Source: Actinomycetes bacterium (GTDB lineage Bacteria; Actinomycetota; Actinomycetes; Propionibacteriales; Propionibacteriaceae). Taken from it: DNA of 64,000 nt. Numbering within the stretch: the stretch's first letter is position 1; every line of letters starts with the position of its first letter. This document shows, one piece after another, positions 18,184 through 25,915 of the stretch. The notes under the pieces are model-generated. The model was not told where the DNA came from and did no database searches. It was given only the letters and a program-made list of their open reading frames with translations. The stretch spans positions 19,966 through 83,965 of the forward strand of contig JAEVYS010000105.1 in assembly GCA_023392635.1 (NCBI GenBank), written 5' to 3'. Made by a program: the position numbers and the translations under genes.

Positions 18184-19011
18184 ATGAATCCGATCAAGAT
18201 CCTCGCCTCCGTGGCCACCGGCCTGGCCACGCTCGTCGCGCTAGCGGCGTGCGCAGGCCCGGCCACCCCGGGCGCCCCTGGCAACCCGTCACCGACCACC
18301 ACCAACTCCGCGTTGGCCGAACTCCAGAAGTCGGGCGTGCTGAAGGTGGCCACCGAGGGCACCTACTCCCCCTTCACGTTCCACGACCCAGCGAACAACC
18401 AGCTGACCGGCTACGACATCGAGGTGGTCACCGCGGTCGCTGGCAAGCTCGGTGTGAAGCCGGAGTTCGCCGAGACGAAGTGGGACGCGATCTTCGCCGG
18501 CCTCGAGGCCAAGCGCTACGACCTCATCGCCAACGAGGTGTCGATCAACCCCGAGCGGCAGGCGAAGTACGACCTGTCCGACCCGTACTCGGTGTCCTAC
18601 CCCGTGGTGATCGTCAAGGCCGACAACACCGACGTCACCTCGGTCGAAGCGATCAGGGGCAAGACCACCGCCCAGAGCGCCACCTCGAACTGGGCCGAGT
18701 TCGCCCGCAATGCGGGCGCGACCGTCGAGCCTGTCGATGGCTTCACCGAGTCGGTCGCCGCGGTCAAGCAGGGACGCGTCGACGCCACCTTCAACGACAA
18801 CCTCGCGGCCCTCGAGTACTTCAACGCCACCAAGGACACCGCCGTGAAGATCGGCTTCGAGGTGCCGGACGAGAAGGTGAGCCAGGCGTTCGCTCTCCGC
18901 AAGGACTCCGGCCTTCTCGAGCCGATCAACGCCGCACTGAGGGAACTGGCCGCCGACGGCACCCTGGCGAAGATCGGCCAGAAGTACTTCGGCAAGGACG
19001 TCTCGAAGTGA
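18184..19011 (+). CDS. amino-acid ABC transporter substrate-binding lipoprotein (family 3)
   Basis: The lipobox is ALAACAGP and a Pro/Ser/Thr linker follows. The mature domain has the family-3 signature: VLKVATEGTYSPFTFHD, LTGYDIEVVTAVAGKLGV, KWDAIFAGLEAKRYDLIANEVSI, and GFTESVAAVKQGRVDATFND. It resembles cystine (TcyA/FliY) and polar amino-acid binders. A sulfur-containing, imidazole-bearing amino acid such as ergothioneine or its S-methyl derivative would fit the operon, but the ligand cannot be read from sequence. It lies 126 bp after the previous binding protein and just before its permease. Confidence 0.85.
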   Translation: MNPIKILASVATGLATLVALAACAGPATPGAPGNPSPTTTNSALAELQKSGVLKVATEGTYSPFTFHDPANNQLTGYDIEVVTAVAGKLGVKPEFAETKWDAIFAGLEAKRYDLIANEVSINPERQAKYDLSDPYSVSYPVVIVKADNTDVTSVEAIRGKTTAQSATSNWAEFARNAGATVEPVDGFTESVAAVKQGRVDATFNDNLAALEYFNATKDTAVKIGFEVPDEKVSQAFALRKDSGLLEPINAALRELAADGTLAKIGQKYFGKDVSK

Positions 19012-19038
19012 CAACCTGCTGCACCATGGGGGCGTGAC

Positions 19039-19707
19039 GTGGACGCCGACACCTGGGACCTGCTGCTGCGCTCCGTCGGCCCTCTGCTGCTCGGCGCCAT
19101 CAGCGGCACGATCCCACTCACCCTGCTGTCCTTCCTCATCGGGCTGGTCCTCGCCCTGCTGGTCGCGCTGGCACGGCTGTCCGCGGTGAAGCCGCTGGCG
19201 TGGCTCGGTGCGGCGTTCGTGTCGGTGATCCGTGGCACGCCCCTGCTGGTGCAGCTCTTCATCATCTTCTACGCGCTTCCCTCCCTCGGTGTGGTCATCG
19301 ACCCGTTCCCGTCCGCGGTGATCGCGTTCTCCCTCAACGTGGGCGGATACGCCGCGGAAGCGATCCGCGGATCGATCCTGGCCATCCCACGTGGCCAGTG
19401 GGAGGCGGCGACCACCGTCGGGCTGGGCTACACCGCAACCTTGCGCCGCATCGTGCTGCCCCAAGCGATGCGGGTCGCGGTGCCGCCGCTGTCGAACACC
19501 TTCATCTCGCTGGTCAAGGACACCTCGCTGGCGTCGTCGATCATGGTGACGGAGTTGCTGCGCCGAGCCCAGGAGATCGCTGCGCCGTCGTATGAGTTCC
19601 TCGCGCTGTACTCCCTCGCCGCGGTCATCTACTGGGTCATCTGCAGCATCTTGTCCTTCGCGCAGCAACGCCTCGAGCGGCGCCTCGGCCGCTACGTCAC
19701 CGTCTAG
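19039..19707 (+). CDS. polar amino-acid ABC transporter permease (His/Glu/Cys type)
   Basis: The 222-residue integral membrane protein starts at a GTG. About five hydrophobic segments span residues 17-45, 58-75, 85-105 and 180-205. The cytoplasmic EAA loop is IPRGQWEAATTVGLGYTATLRRIVLPQAMR-like, the coupling helix that docks on the ATPase. It is followed after 7 bp by the ATPase gene. The pair plus the family-3 binding protein is a complete importer; TcyB/YecS are the nearest well-known relatives. Confidence 0.88.
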   Translation: MDADTWDLLLRSVGPLLLGAISGTIPLTLLSFLIGLVLALLVALARLSAVKPLAWLGAAFVSVIRGTPLLVQLFIIFYALPSLGVVIDPFPSAVIAFSLNVGGYAAEAIRGSILAIPRGQWEAATTVGLGYTATLRRIVLPQAMRVAVPPLSNTFISLVKDTSLASSIMVTELLRRAQEIAAPSYEFLALYSLAAVIYWVICSILSFAQQRLERRLGRYVTV

Positions 19708-19714
19708 GAGAGCC

Positions 19715-20479
19715 ATGCCACTGGTCAGCGTTACCGGCCTCCGCAAGGCGTTCGGCGAGCACATCGTGCTTGCCGACGTCGACCTCGAGGTCGACGAGGG
19801 TTCGGTCACCGTCCTGATCGGCCCGTCCGGATCGGGCAAGACCACCCTGCTGCGGTGCCTCAACGGACTGTCCCACCCCCAGGCGGGCGTGGTCAGGATC
19901 GGTGACGTCACCGTGGACTATGCGGCGCACCCGTCGAAGGAAGAACTCGCCGCACTCCGTGCCCGCTCCGGCATGGTGTTCCAGGCACACCACCTGTTCC
20001 CCCACCGCACCGCCCTGGAGAACATCACCGAGGGACCCATCTACGCCCACAAGGAGCCCCCGGCATCCGCCCGCGCGCGCGGCATGGCACTGCTCGAGCA
20101 GGTCGGCCTCGCCGACAAGGCACACGCCTACCCCGCCGAGCTGTCCGGCGGCCAGCAACAACGGGTCGGCATCGCACGTGCCCTCGCACTGCGACCGCAA
20201 CTCCTCCTGTTCGACGAGCCGACCTCCGCGCTCGATCCCGAAACGGTGGGAGACGTGCTCGCGGTGATGCGCGACCTCGCCGCCCAAGGCTGGACCATGA
20301 CCGTGGTCACCCACGAGATCCGGTTCGCCGAACACGTCGCCGACCACATCGCCTTCCTCGACGGCGGCCTCATCGTCGAAGAGGGCCCGCCCACCCAAGT
20401 CCTCTCCGACCCGCGCGAACCCCGCACCCGCCAGTTCCTCCGCCGCGTCCTCGACCCGCTATCCGAGGACCCCGCCTGA
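19715..20479 (+). CDS. polar amino-acid ABC transporter ATP-binding protein
   Basis: The ATG at 19715 follows AGGAGAG. The 254 residues carry Walker A GPSGSGKTT, Q-loop FQAHHLFPH, signature LSGGQQQR, Walker B LLLFDEPTSALD and the switch His in VTHE. It belongs to the GlnQ/TcyC class and powers import with the upstream permease. It ends the operon; about 310 bp later a tRNA fragment marks a likely island border. Confidence 0.9.
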   Translation: MPLVSVTGLRKAFGEHIVLADVDLEVDEGSVTVLIGPSGSGKTTLLRCLNGLSHPQAGVVRIGDVTVDYAAHPSKEELAALRARSGMVFQAHHLFPHRTALENITEGPIYAHKEPPASARARGMALLEQVGLADKAHAYPAELSGGQQQRVGIARALALRPQLLLFDEPTSALDPETVGDVLAVMRDLAAQGWTMTVVTHEIRFAEHVADHIAFLDGGLIVEEGPPTQVLSDPREPRTRQFLRRVLDPLSEDPA

Positions 20480-20937
20480 GCCGGATCTCCGGTGCCGCAT
20501 CTCTACGACGATCCCCTACATGGTCCTGCTCGCCGTCCTCAACACCTACCTGTTGCTGATGCCGATGGCTCATCGAATGTAGCCAGGCGGCGATCGGGCA
20601 GCCGAGGAGGGCGGCCGCCGATTGGGCCGTCAGCGACAGCCCCGGGAGGATGCCCGACGGCCCGGTGCGGGCGTCGTGCACCATCGTGCGCCATCAGGGT
20701 TCATCAGCGACGCCATCCAGCTACACCGCTTGATAAACTTTCCCTTGTCAGGAGGCATTTGGCCTTGTCATGTGCATGCGTGAGGGACTTTCGCAATGAG
20801 AAGGTCAGGGGTTCGAATCCCCTTAGCTCCACCACCGAGAAGTCCTTGCACCAGCGCCGACGCCGATCAACAGGCCTGCTCCCGAGGGAAGGCTCGTCTG
20901 GCACGCACCACCGACGCACAACGAGTGCCTGGTGACC
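20480..20937. other. 458-bp junction region with gene and tRNA debris
   Basis: An in-frame scrap at about 20515-20582 encodes one hydrophobic helix (MVLLAVLNTYLLLMP) then stops, looking like the end of a deleted membrane protein. The tRNA 3' fragment at 20790-20834 follows. No intact gene is visible. The bases around 20730-20790 are less GC-rich than their surroundings. Confidence 0.5.
20790..20834 (+). other. 3' fragment of a tRNA (Ala-CGC-like), probable attachment-site scar
   Basis: The bases read anticodon loop TTCGCAA, the 3' arm, a perfect T-arm AGGGG-TTCGAAT-CCCCT (20807-20823), acceptor strand TAGCTCC and encoded ACCA. The 5' half, D-arm and 5' acceptor strand are absent, and bases before the loop do not pair. 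Integrases of islands and phages commonly recombine in tRNA 3' ends and leave exactly such a duplicate. The intact tRNA and second copy are not in the window. Confidence 0.7.
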
Positions 20938-21765
20938 TCAGGCGATGCGCGCCCTGATCTCCAGGTAGCGGCGAGTCGCCAGTGCGCTGGGGGCTCCCTT
21001 CCGGCAGAAGTCGAGCCCCGCCATCGCCGGGCTGACCCGTTCGACCACCACCCGGCCGTCGACGAGCTTCGCTTCGAGGCAGGCGAGTGCCTCGAGGAAG
21101 CGGGGATCGGATCGGGCACGGTCATAGTGGGACAGCACCTGCAGCCAGGAGAACAGGTTGTAGTCGGCCAGGGGGTAGCCGACCTTCAGGAAGAGGGTTC
21201 CGATGCCGTAGTGGCACGGGCCGAGCGGCGCCCTGCTCACCCAGTGCGACAGCAGAAACTCCACCGCGCCGTCGAGCCTGTCGTCGTTGTTGGCCCGTTC
21301 GGTGAACCGGAAGGCGTCGAGGGCGATCAGGGTGGGGCCCGGATTGGAGAACTGCGTTTCGGGTCCGCGGCCGTAGCTGAACTTGCTGCAGCGCCAGCCG
21401 CAGTCACCGTGCTGGATCGTGAGGAGGTGCTCGAACGTCACCTCCAGGCGCGGGTCCCCGGCCCAGCCCAGATGGGCGAGGACGCTGGCGGCGTGCGCGG
21501 TATGGCAGGGGAAGATCGCGCCCGGCGCCAGCCGGAAACGGCCGTCCTCACGCCACGACAACCAGATCAACTCCGCGGTCGCACCCAGGATGTCGCCGGC
21601 CGGATCCTCGCCCAGCTCGACCAGCAGCCGCGCCGCCCCGAGCGTCGAGAACGGGCCGCCTTTGGCGAGCCGCCCGTCCGGCGTCGCCCAGTAGTCCGCG
21701 CCGTTGTCGGTGCGCCGGGCCAGGATCGCCGCAACGTCGCTGCGATAGTCCTCCTCGACCGCCAC
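20938..21765 (-). CDS. prenyltransferase/squalene-cyclase-like toroid protein, unknown substrate
   Basis: The 275 residues are built of paired helices with short repeats (LGAARLLVELGED, AASVLAHLGWAGD, GAVEFLLSHW), the alpha/alpha-toroid pattern of terpene cyclases and prenyltransferases. Conserved-looking HTAHAASVLAHL, HGDCGWRCSKFSYGRGPE and CHYGIGTLFLKVGYP segments, rich in His and Cys, may form a site. No DxDD or QW motif is clear, so cyclase activity is unsupported. It is a single gene in a conserved hypothetical family. Confidence 0.6.
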   Translation of the reverse strand: MAVEEDYRSDVAAILARRTDNGADYWATPDGRLAKGGPFSTLGAARLLVELGEDPAGDILGATAELIWLSWREDGRFRLAPGAIFPCHTAHAASVLAHLGWAGDPRLEVTFEHLLTIQHGDCGWRCSKFSYGRGPETQFSNPGPTLIALDAFRFTERANNDDRLDGAVEFLLSHWVSRAPLGPCHYGIGTLFLKVGYPLADYNLFSWLQVLSHYDRARSDPRFLEALACLEAKLVDGRVVVERVSPAMAGLDFCRKGAPSALATRRYLEIRARIA

Positions 21766-21897
21766 ACCCTCAGTATCGCCGCAACACTGCGGGTGCGGGA
21801 GCGCGGCGGATCACAGCCTCCCGGCCCGGTGCACCGCGGCTTCGTGGGACAGGAGTACTCCTCGTGCGATCGCCCGGGACGGGCGCATGCTTGCGGG

Positions 21898-22323
21898 GTG
21901 GCGCACTTCACGGTGAGTACCTACGTCGCAGCACCCCCTGAGGTGGTGTTCGAGAAGTGGACCGACCTCGATCGCCTTCCGGAGTGGGTGCGCGGGGTCA
22001 CCGGCGTGACGGACAGGGCCGGATCCCTCGACGAGGCGGGGGCTCGGTACACGGTGAGGTTCGGCCGGATGGCAAGTCCCACCACCGTGGTGGAGGTGGA
22101 ACGTCCCCACCATCTGCGGACCCGGTTCGGCAACCTCATCCTCAAAGGAGAGTCGGATACGAGGTTCGTCCCCGAGGGCGAAGGCACGCGGATTCAGCAG
22201 GTCATATCCACGCGGGGACTCGTGTCGGCCATCTTCGGGCGGATCTTCTCGACGGGTTCCTACGAGGGCAGCTTCCGCGGCGAGCTCGAACGTTTCCGCC
22301 TGCTCGTAGAGAGGGAACGCTGA
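21898..22323 (+). CDS. SRPBCC family protein
   Basis: The GTG at 21898 gives a canonical opening HFTVSTYVAAPPEVVFEKWTDLDRLPEW, the first strand and helix of a START/SRPBCC lipid- or ligand-binding fold. It ends with the long amphipathic helix GSYEGSFRGELERFRLL, giving 141 residues, a full-length member. It may remove or carry a hydrophobic ligand or act in polyketide chemistry, but no ligand is predictable. Its start lies 133 bp from the divergent toroid gene. Confidence 0.75.
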   Translation: MAHFTVSTYVAAPPEVVFEKWTDLDRLPEWVRGVTGVTDRAGSLDEAGARYTVRFGRMASPTTVVEVERPHHLRTRFGNLILKGESDTRFVPEGEGTRIQQVISTRGLVSAIFGRIFSTGSYEGSFRGELERFRLLVERER

Positions 22324-22371
22324 GGGCCGCGACGCGCGGCCGTCCCTGGCGGCGCCCACGACCCGATCCCC

Positions 22372-22791
22372 TCATCTGGCACGACGTGCCGCGGCAGGAG
22401 GGGCTGGGGCCAGGCCCTTCCACGACAGGGCCACCAGCGCGACCCGCGCCGTGCCAACGGCCACCGGGATCGGCAGGGCGAACCCGGCCCAGAACACTGC
22501 CTCGACTCCAAGTACCGCGAGGTTCATGGCCCCTCCCCGCTGCCGTCCCTTCCACAGGCCAACGCCAGACGCTGCCGCGGCCCCGGTGACCACGGGGAAC
22601 AGCAGGAGGAGTTGAAGGAACCGCTCGCGCGGCAGCCGCTCGAACCACGGCCCGGCGAACATGTCGAACAGTCCGAAGAAGGACGGGAGCCTGCCATGGC
22701 TCTTCAGGTAGACCGCGGCCGGGAGTGCGCAGCCGCCAAAACCGGCGGCGTAGGCCCAGGTGACGATCGCTGCTGCCCGCGCACTCTTCAT
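22372..22791 (-). CDS. small membrane protein, four predicted helices, unknown function
   Basis: The start at 22791 is preferred over 22809 because GGGAGG lies seven bases before it. The 139 residues contain hydrophobic segments at about 6-26, 55-78, 84-100 and 105-125, with an Arg/Ala tail. No family motif is recognised. It stands between the SRPBCC gene (convergent) and the hemerythrin gene (divergent). Confidence 0.6.
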   Translation of the reverse strand: MKSARAAAIVTWAYAAGFGGCALPAAVYLKSHGRLPSFFGLFDMFAGPWFERLPRERFLQLLLLFPVVTGAAAASGVGLWKGRQRGGAMNLAVLGVEAVFWAGFALPIPVAVGTARVALVALSWKGLAPAPPAAARRAR

Positions 22792-22974
22792 CCGGTTCCT
22801 CCCGTGCATGTGCCGAGGCTACGCCCCGACGGACCCGGTCCCACCGGGCCGGAAGCTCTGCGGGTGGGCGTTCGGCCTGCCGCAAGAGAACGCATTGTCC
22901 GGCCGCACCGCCCCGAGTAGCTTCCCGGCTGAGCGGCCCGGCGCTGAAGGTGTGGCCGCAGGGACGGAGTTTCC

Positions 22975-23703
22975 ATGGATGAGGACTTCTTCACGGTGCG
23001 CGAGGGGGAGACTCCCGCGCCGATTCCTGCCGGACCGGTGCTGTGCCAAGCGTCGGCTGCGATGCGGCGGGTCCACCGGGTGTTCCTCTGGGCCTACGAC
23101 GAAGCGCCCGGACTGGTGCGTTCGGTCACCGCCGGTGATCGGGAGCGCTCGGGGTATGTGGCGGACGTGCTCGGCAACATCGACAAGTTGCTGCATGTGC
23201 ACCACGAGGGCGAGGACGTGCTGATGTATCCCAAGCTCGCCGCTCGCGCGCCGGCCTGTGCGCTCCACGTCGAGGAGATGCTCGAACAGCACGCGGCGGT
23301 CGCCGAACGGCTCACCCGCATCGCGCCCATCCGGGACCAGTGGGGCCGGACCGCTGAGCCTGCCCTTGCCGAGGACCTGGCGGCGCAGTACCAGTCGCTG
23401 TCCACGCTCCTCAAGAGCCACCTTCGACGGGAGGTCACCGAAGTCACCCCTGCGGTCGAGAAGGTCATCACCGAGAAGGAAATGGAGGAGATGGCCAGCC
23501 ACGGCGTCGACGCCTTCGACAAGAAGGTCGTCCTCGCCTATCTCGGAATGATCCTCGCCACCAACCCTCTGCCCGAACAAAGGGAGTTCATGAAGGACAT
23601 TCCCTTCCCCATCCGGATCGCCTACCGCCTCGTCGGAAAGCGCCTCTACCGCAAGCAGTACGCCACCCTGTTCCCCGGGCGGCAGATCCCGGCCACGATC
23701 TAG
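22975..23703 (+). CDS. hemerythrin HHE domain protein
   Basis: A four-helix hemerythrin-like domain covers about residues 27-165. Its iron-binding pattern is His33 region, HVHHEGEDVLMYPKL, EEMLEQHAAVAE and SHLRREVTEVTP, i.e. the spaced His/Glu residues of a non-haem di-iron site. The C-terminal 75 residues (about 170-242) are an unassigned helical extension also seen in actinobacterial relatives. Likely roles are oxygen, nitric oxide or iron handling. GGACGGAG precedes the start at 22975. Confidence 0.85.
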   Translation: MDEDFFTVREGETPAPIPAGPVLCQASAAMRRVHRVFLWAYDEAPGLVRSVTAGDRERSGYVADVLGNIDKLLHVHHEGEDVLMYPKLAARAPACALHVEEMLEQHAAVAERLTRIAPIRDQWGRTAEPALAEDLAAQYQSLSTLLKSHLRREVTEVTPAVEKVITEKEMEEMASHGVDAFDKKVVLAYLGMILATNPLPEQREFMKDIPFPIRIAYRLVGKRLYRKQYATLFPGRQIPATI

Positions 23704-23869
23704 GGCCCCCCGCTCCCACGAGGACGGCATTGCCGCCGACCTGCCCCACCATCCTCCAATCGCACCCGTCAGCAGGCGACCAGTGCAAGAATTGGATGGA
23801 GAAGTTCGACAGCGATAGGCAGCAAGGCATTCCTCACCCGATCCATTCGGGCTCGTCGGAGAAGGTGCC

Positions 23870-24694
23870 ATGAATCGCACCGAGTTGTTCGGCGGTGATC
23901 CGGTCGCGCAGACGCTGTTGATTCCGTTGTGGGCGCGGGCGGTGGAACAGCGCGAGCCGCACCCGTTGCTGTCCGACCCGCTCGCCACTGAACTGGCCGC
24001 CACGATCGGTCTCGAGCGGAGACACGTCCGTCTGTCGCGCGGCGACCTCGCCCAGTGCGTGGTCCGCGCCAGGCAGTTCGACCGGTTCGTCCGGAACTTC
24101 CTCACCCGCCAGCCGGACGGGACGGTCGTCCACCTCGGGTGTGGCCTGGACACCCGGTTCCACCGACTGGACAACGGCAGCGTGCACTGGTTCGACCTCG
24201 ACCTGCCGTCGGTGATCGCGGCGCGCCGTCGGCTCCTTCCCGAGACCGAGCGCTACCACTACCTGGCCGCGTCCCTGTTCGACCGGGCCTGGCTCGACCA
24301 GGTGCCGTTCGGTCCCGGCTCGGCGCTGATGTTCGTGGCCGAGGCGGTGCTGCCCTACTTCGCCGCCGGCAAGGTTCGCGACCTGGTGTGCGAGCTGCGG
24401 GACCGGTTCCCCGGTGCGGAGCTTGTCACCGACACCTATACCTCCCACGCCGTCCGGATCGACAACCTCCACCTCCTGGCCATCGGCTCGCGGGCGCGCA
24501 TGCACTGGTCTCTGGACTCTCCCGCCGAGCCCGAGACCTGGAGCCCCGGCATCCGGCTCGTGGAGTCGTTCTCCTACTTCGACGACCCGGAACCGCGGAT
24601 GGGTTTCCCTCGCTGGTTCGCGCAGGTCGGCTTCATCGCGCACGCGACCGGCATCCATCGCTACCGACTGGGGAGCGCCGACCCCGCCGGGTGA
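23870..24694 (+). CDS. class I methyltransferase of the leucine carboxyl methyltransferase (LCM/TcmP) type
   Basis: Residues 1-274 match the LCM family: DPLATEL, RARQFDRFVRNFL, then the SAM-binding loop VVHLGCGLDTRFHRLD, WFDLDLPSVI and VAEAVLPYF. The family methylates carboxyl or hydroxyl groups using S-adenosylmethionine; TcmP acts on polyketides. No polyketide genes are near, so the substrate is unknown. It is a single gene with GGAGAAGG upstream. Confidence 0.8.
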   Translation: MNRTELFGGDPVAQTLLIPLWARAVEQREPHPLLSDPLATELAATIGLERRHVRLSRGDLAQCVVRARQFDRFVRNFLTRQPDGTVVHLGCGLDTRFHRLDNGSVHWFDLDLPSVIAARRRLLPETERYHYLAASLFDRAWLDQVPFGPGSALMFVAEAVLPYFAAGKVRDLVCELRDRFPGAELVTDTYTSHAVRIDNLHLLAIGSRARMHWSLDSPAEPETWSPGIRLVESFSYFDDPEPRMGFPRWFAQVGFIAHATGIHRYRLGSADPAG

Positions 24695-24794
24695 CGTAAC
24701 CCCGCATGCGGCGCTCGGCGCGGCGATACGATCGAGTCAGGAGCAGTGGCGCCACCACCGTGACCGACAGCGCCCTGCTGAGGGGGTGGGTTCG

Positions 24795-25697
24795 ATGTCT
24801 GCGGTTGGGAGCCCCGGGCCAAGGCCCAAGGACGGTCGCCAGCGCGTTCTCGTGGGTGTTGACGGGTCCGAAGACGCCCTTCGGGCACTGCGTTACGCGG
24901 TTCGCGAGGCCGAGGCCAGCGATGCCGACGTGTGGATCGTCCACGCTGTGGACGTGGCCAGCCAGGCCACCGGCCTGTGGGACGTCGTTGCCGACCCGGA
25001 GTCGTTGTCCCGGGCAGGTGAGGCCGTCATCGCCGCGGCGAGGCAGGTCGTCGCCGAGGCGGGACTGGCGGACGAGCGGGTATCCGCCGACGTCGTCATG
25101 GGCTCCCCGGGGGAGGTGCTCTACCGGGCCAGTCGGCAGGCTCACCTTCTCGTTCTTGGGCGGCGATCCCTCAGCGGATTGGAGCGCATGTTCGTCGGGT
25201 CGACCAGCGTCGCGGCCGCCCTTCGCGCGGAGTGCCCGGTGATCGTGATCTCCGCCGCTGCCACGCCGCAGCAGACCGGCGACAAGCGGACGGTTGCGGT
25301 CGCGGTCAACACCTGGCCGGTCCACGCCCCGGCCCTCGAGTGGGGCCTTCGCGAGGGTCGGATGCGGAACGCCCGTCTCCGGGTCGTCCACGTCGTGCCC
25401 GAGACCCTTGGGGTCGAGGGGCCGCAGTTCGTCACGGCGGCCGGCGCCGGCCTGGACGAGCAACTCGCTCCGTTCCGCGCCCAGCACCCGGGCGTCGTGC
25501 TCGATTCCGAGGTGCTGCTGGGCGACCCGGTCGGAGCCCTCGTCGATCTGAGTGGGTCGGTGGACCTCCTCATTCTCGGCCATCACCGCCCAGGCGGTGC
25601 CCTCGGAGGCGTGGTCCGGGCTGTCCTCGCCCACGCGCACTGCCCGGTCGGCGTCATCACCGAGCCGCCCAGCCGGACCGCAACCCCCTCGCCCTGA
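24795..25697 (+). CDS. tandem universal stress protein (two UspA domains)
   Basis: Two UspA-like Rossmann folds lie at about 17-155 and 160-295. The first has RVLVGVDGSEDALRAL and an ATP-binding loop VLGRRSLSGLERMFVGSTS, close to G-2x-G-9x-G-S/T. The second has a weaker LILGHHRPGGALGG. Cytoplasmic; such proteins support survival under hypoxia or starvation in actinobacteria. The ATG at 24795 was chosen because the upstream frame overlaps the methyltransferase region and lacks conservation. Confidence 0.85.
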   Translation: MSAVGSPGPRPKDGRQRVLVGVDGSEDALRALRYAVREAEASDADVWIVHAVDVASQATGLWDVVADPESLSRAGEAVIAAARQVVAEAGLADERVSADVVMGSPGEVLYRASRQAHLLVLGRRSLSGLERMFVGSTSVAAALRAECPVIVISAAATPQQTGDKRTVAVAVNTWPVHAPALEWGLREGRMRNARLRVVHVVPETLGVEGPQFVTAAGAGLDEQLAPFRAQHPGVVLDSEVLLGDPVGALVDLSGSVDLLILGHHRPGGALGGVVRAVLAHAHCPVGVITEPPSRTATPSP

Positions 25698-25801
25698 CCC
25701 GCTCCGCCCCCGCCGAGGGCGACCGAAGGCATCCCGAGGTCCGTTCGGGGTACTTGTTCCAGGCTCGCTCGGGGATCAGGTCCGGCGGAGGGAGGTGCGC
25801 G

Positions 25802-25912
25802 ATGTCGTGCGCGAAGTTGGTGGCGGTTGCCGATGCAGCGACGGAGGATTCCAGCCGATGGTTGGCGGACACCGCCGCCATCCACCGCCGTGCACCCCAC
25901 AGGAAGCGGTGA
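25802..25912 (+). CDS. 36-aa open frame directly upstream of the Ser/Thr kinase
   Basis: A strong GGAGGGAGG lies 6-14 bases before the ATG. The product (MSCAKLVAVADAATEDSSRW, then a basic tail) ends three bases before the kinase start, so it may be a coupled leader peptide. No homolog is recognised and it could be noncoding. Confidence 0.35.
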   Translation: MSCAKLVAVADAATEDSSRWLADTAAIHRRAPHRKR

Positions 25913-25915
25913 CGC

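Noticed and set aside
20704..20919. Minus-strand frame containing RGFEPLTFSLR
   Set aside because: This wording is the well-known artefact of translating the reverse strand of a tRNA 3' end; it spans the tRNA fragment and is not a gene.
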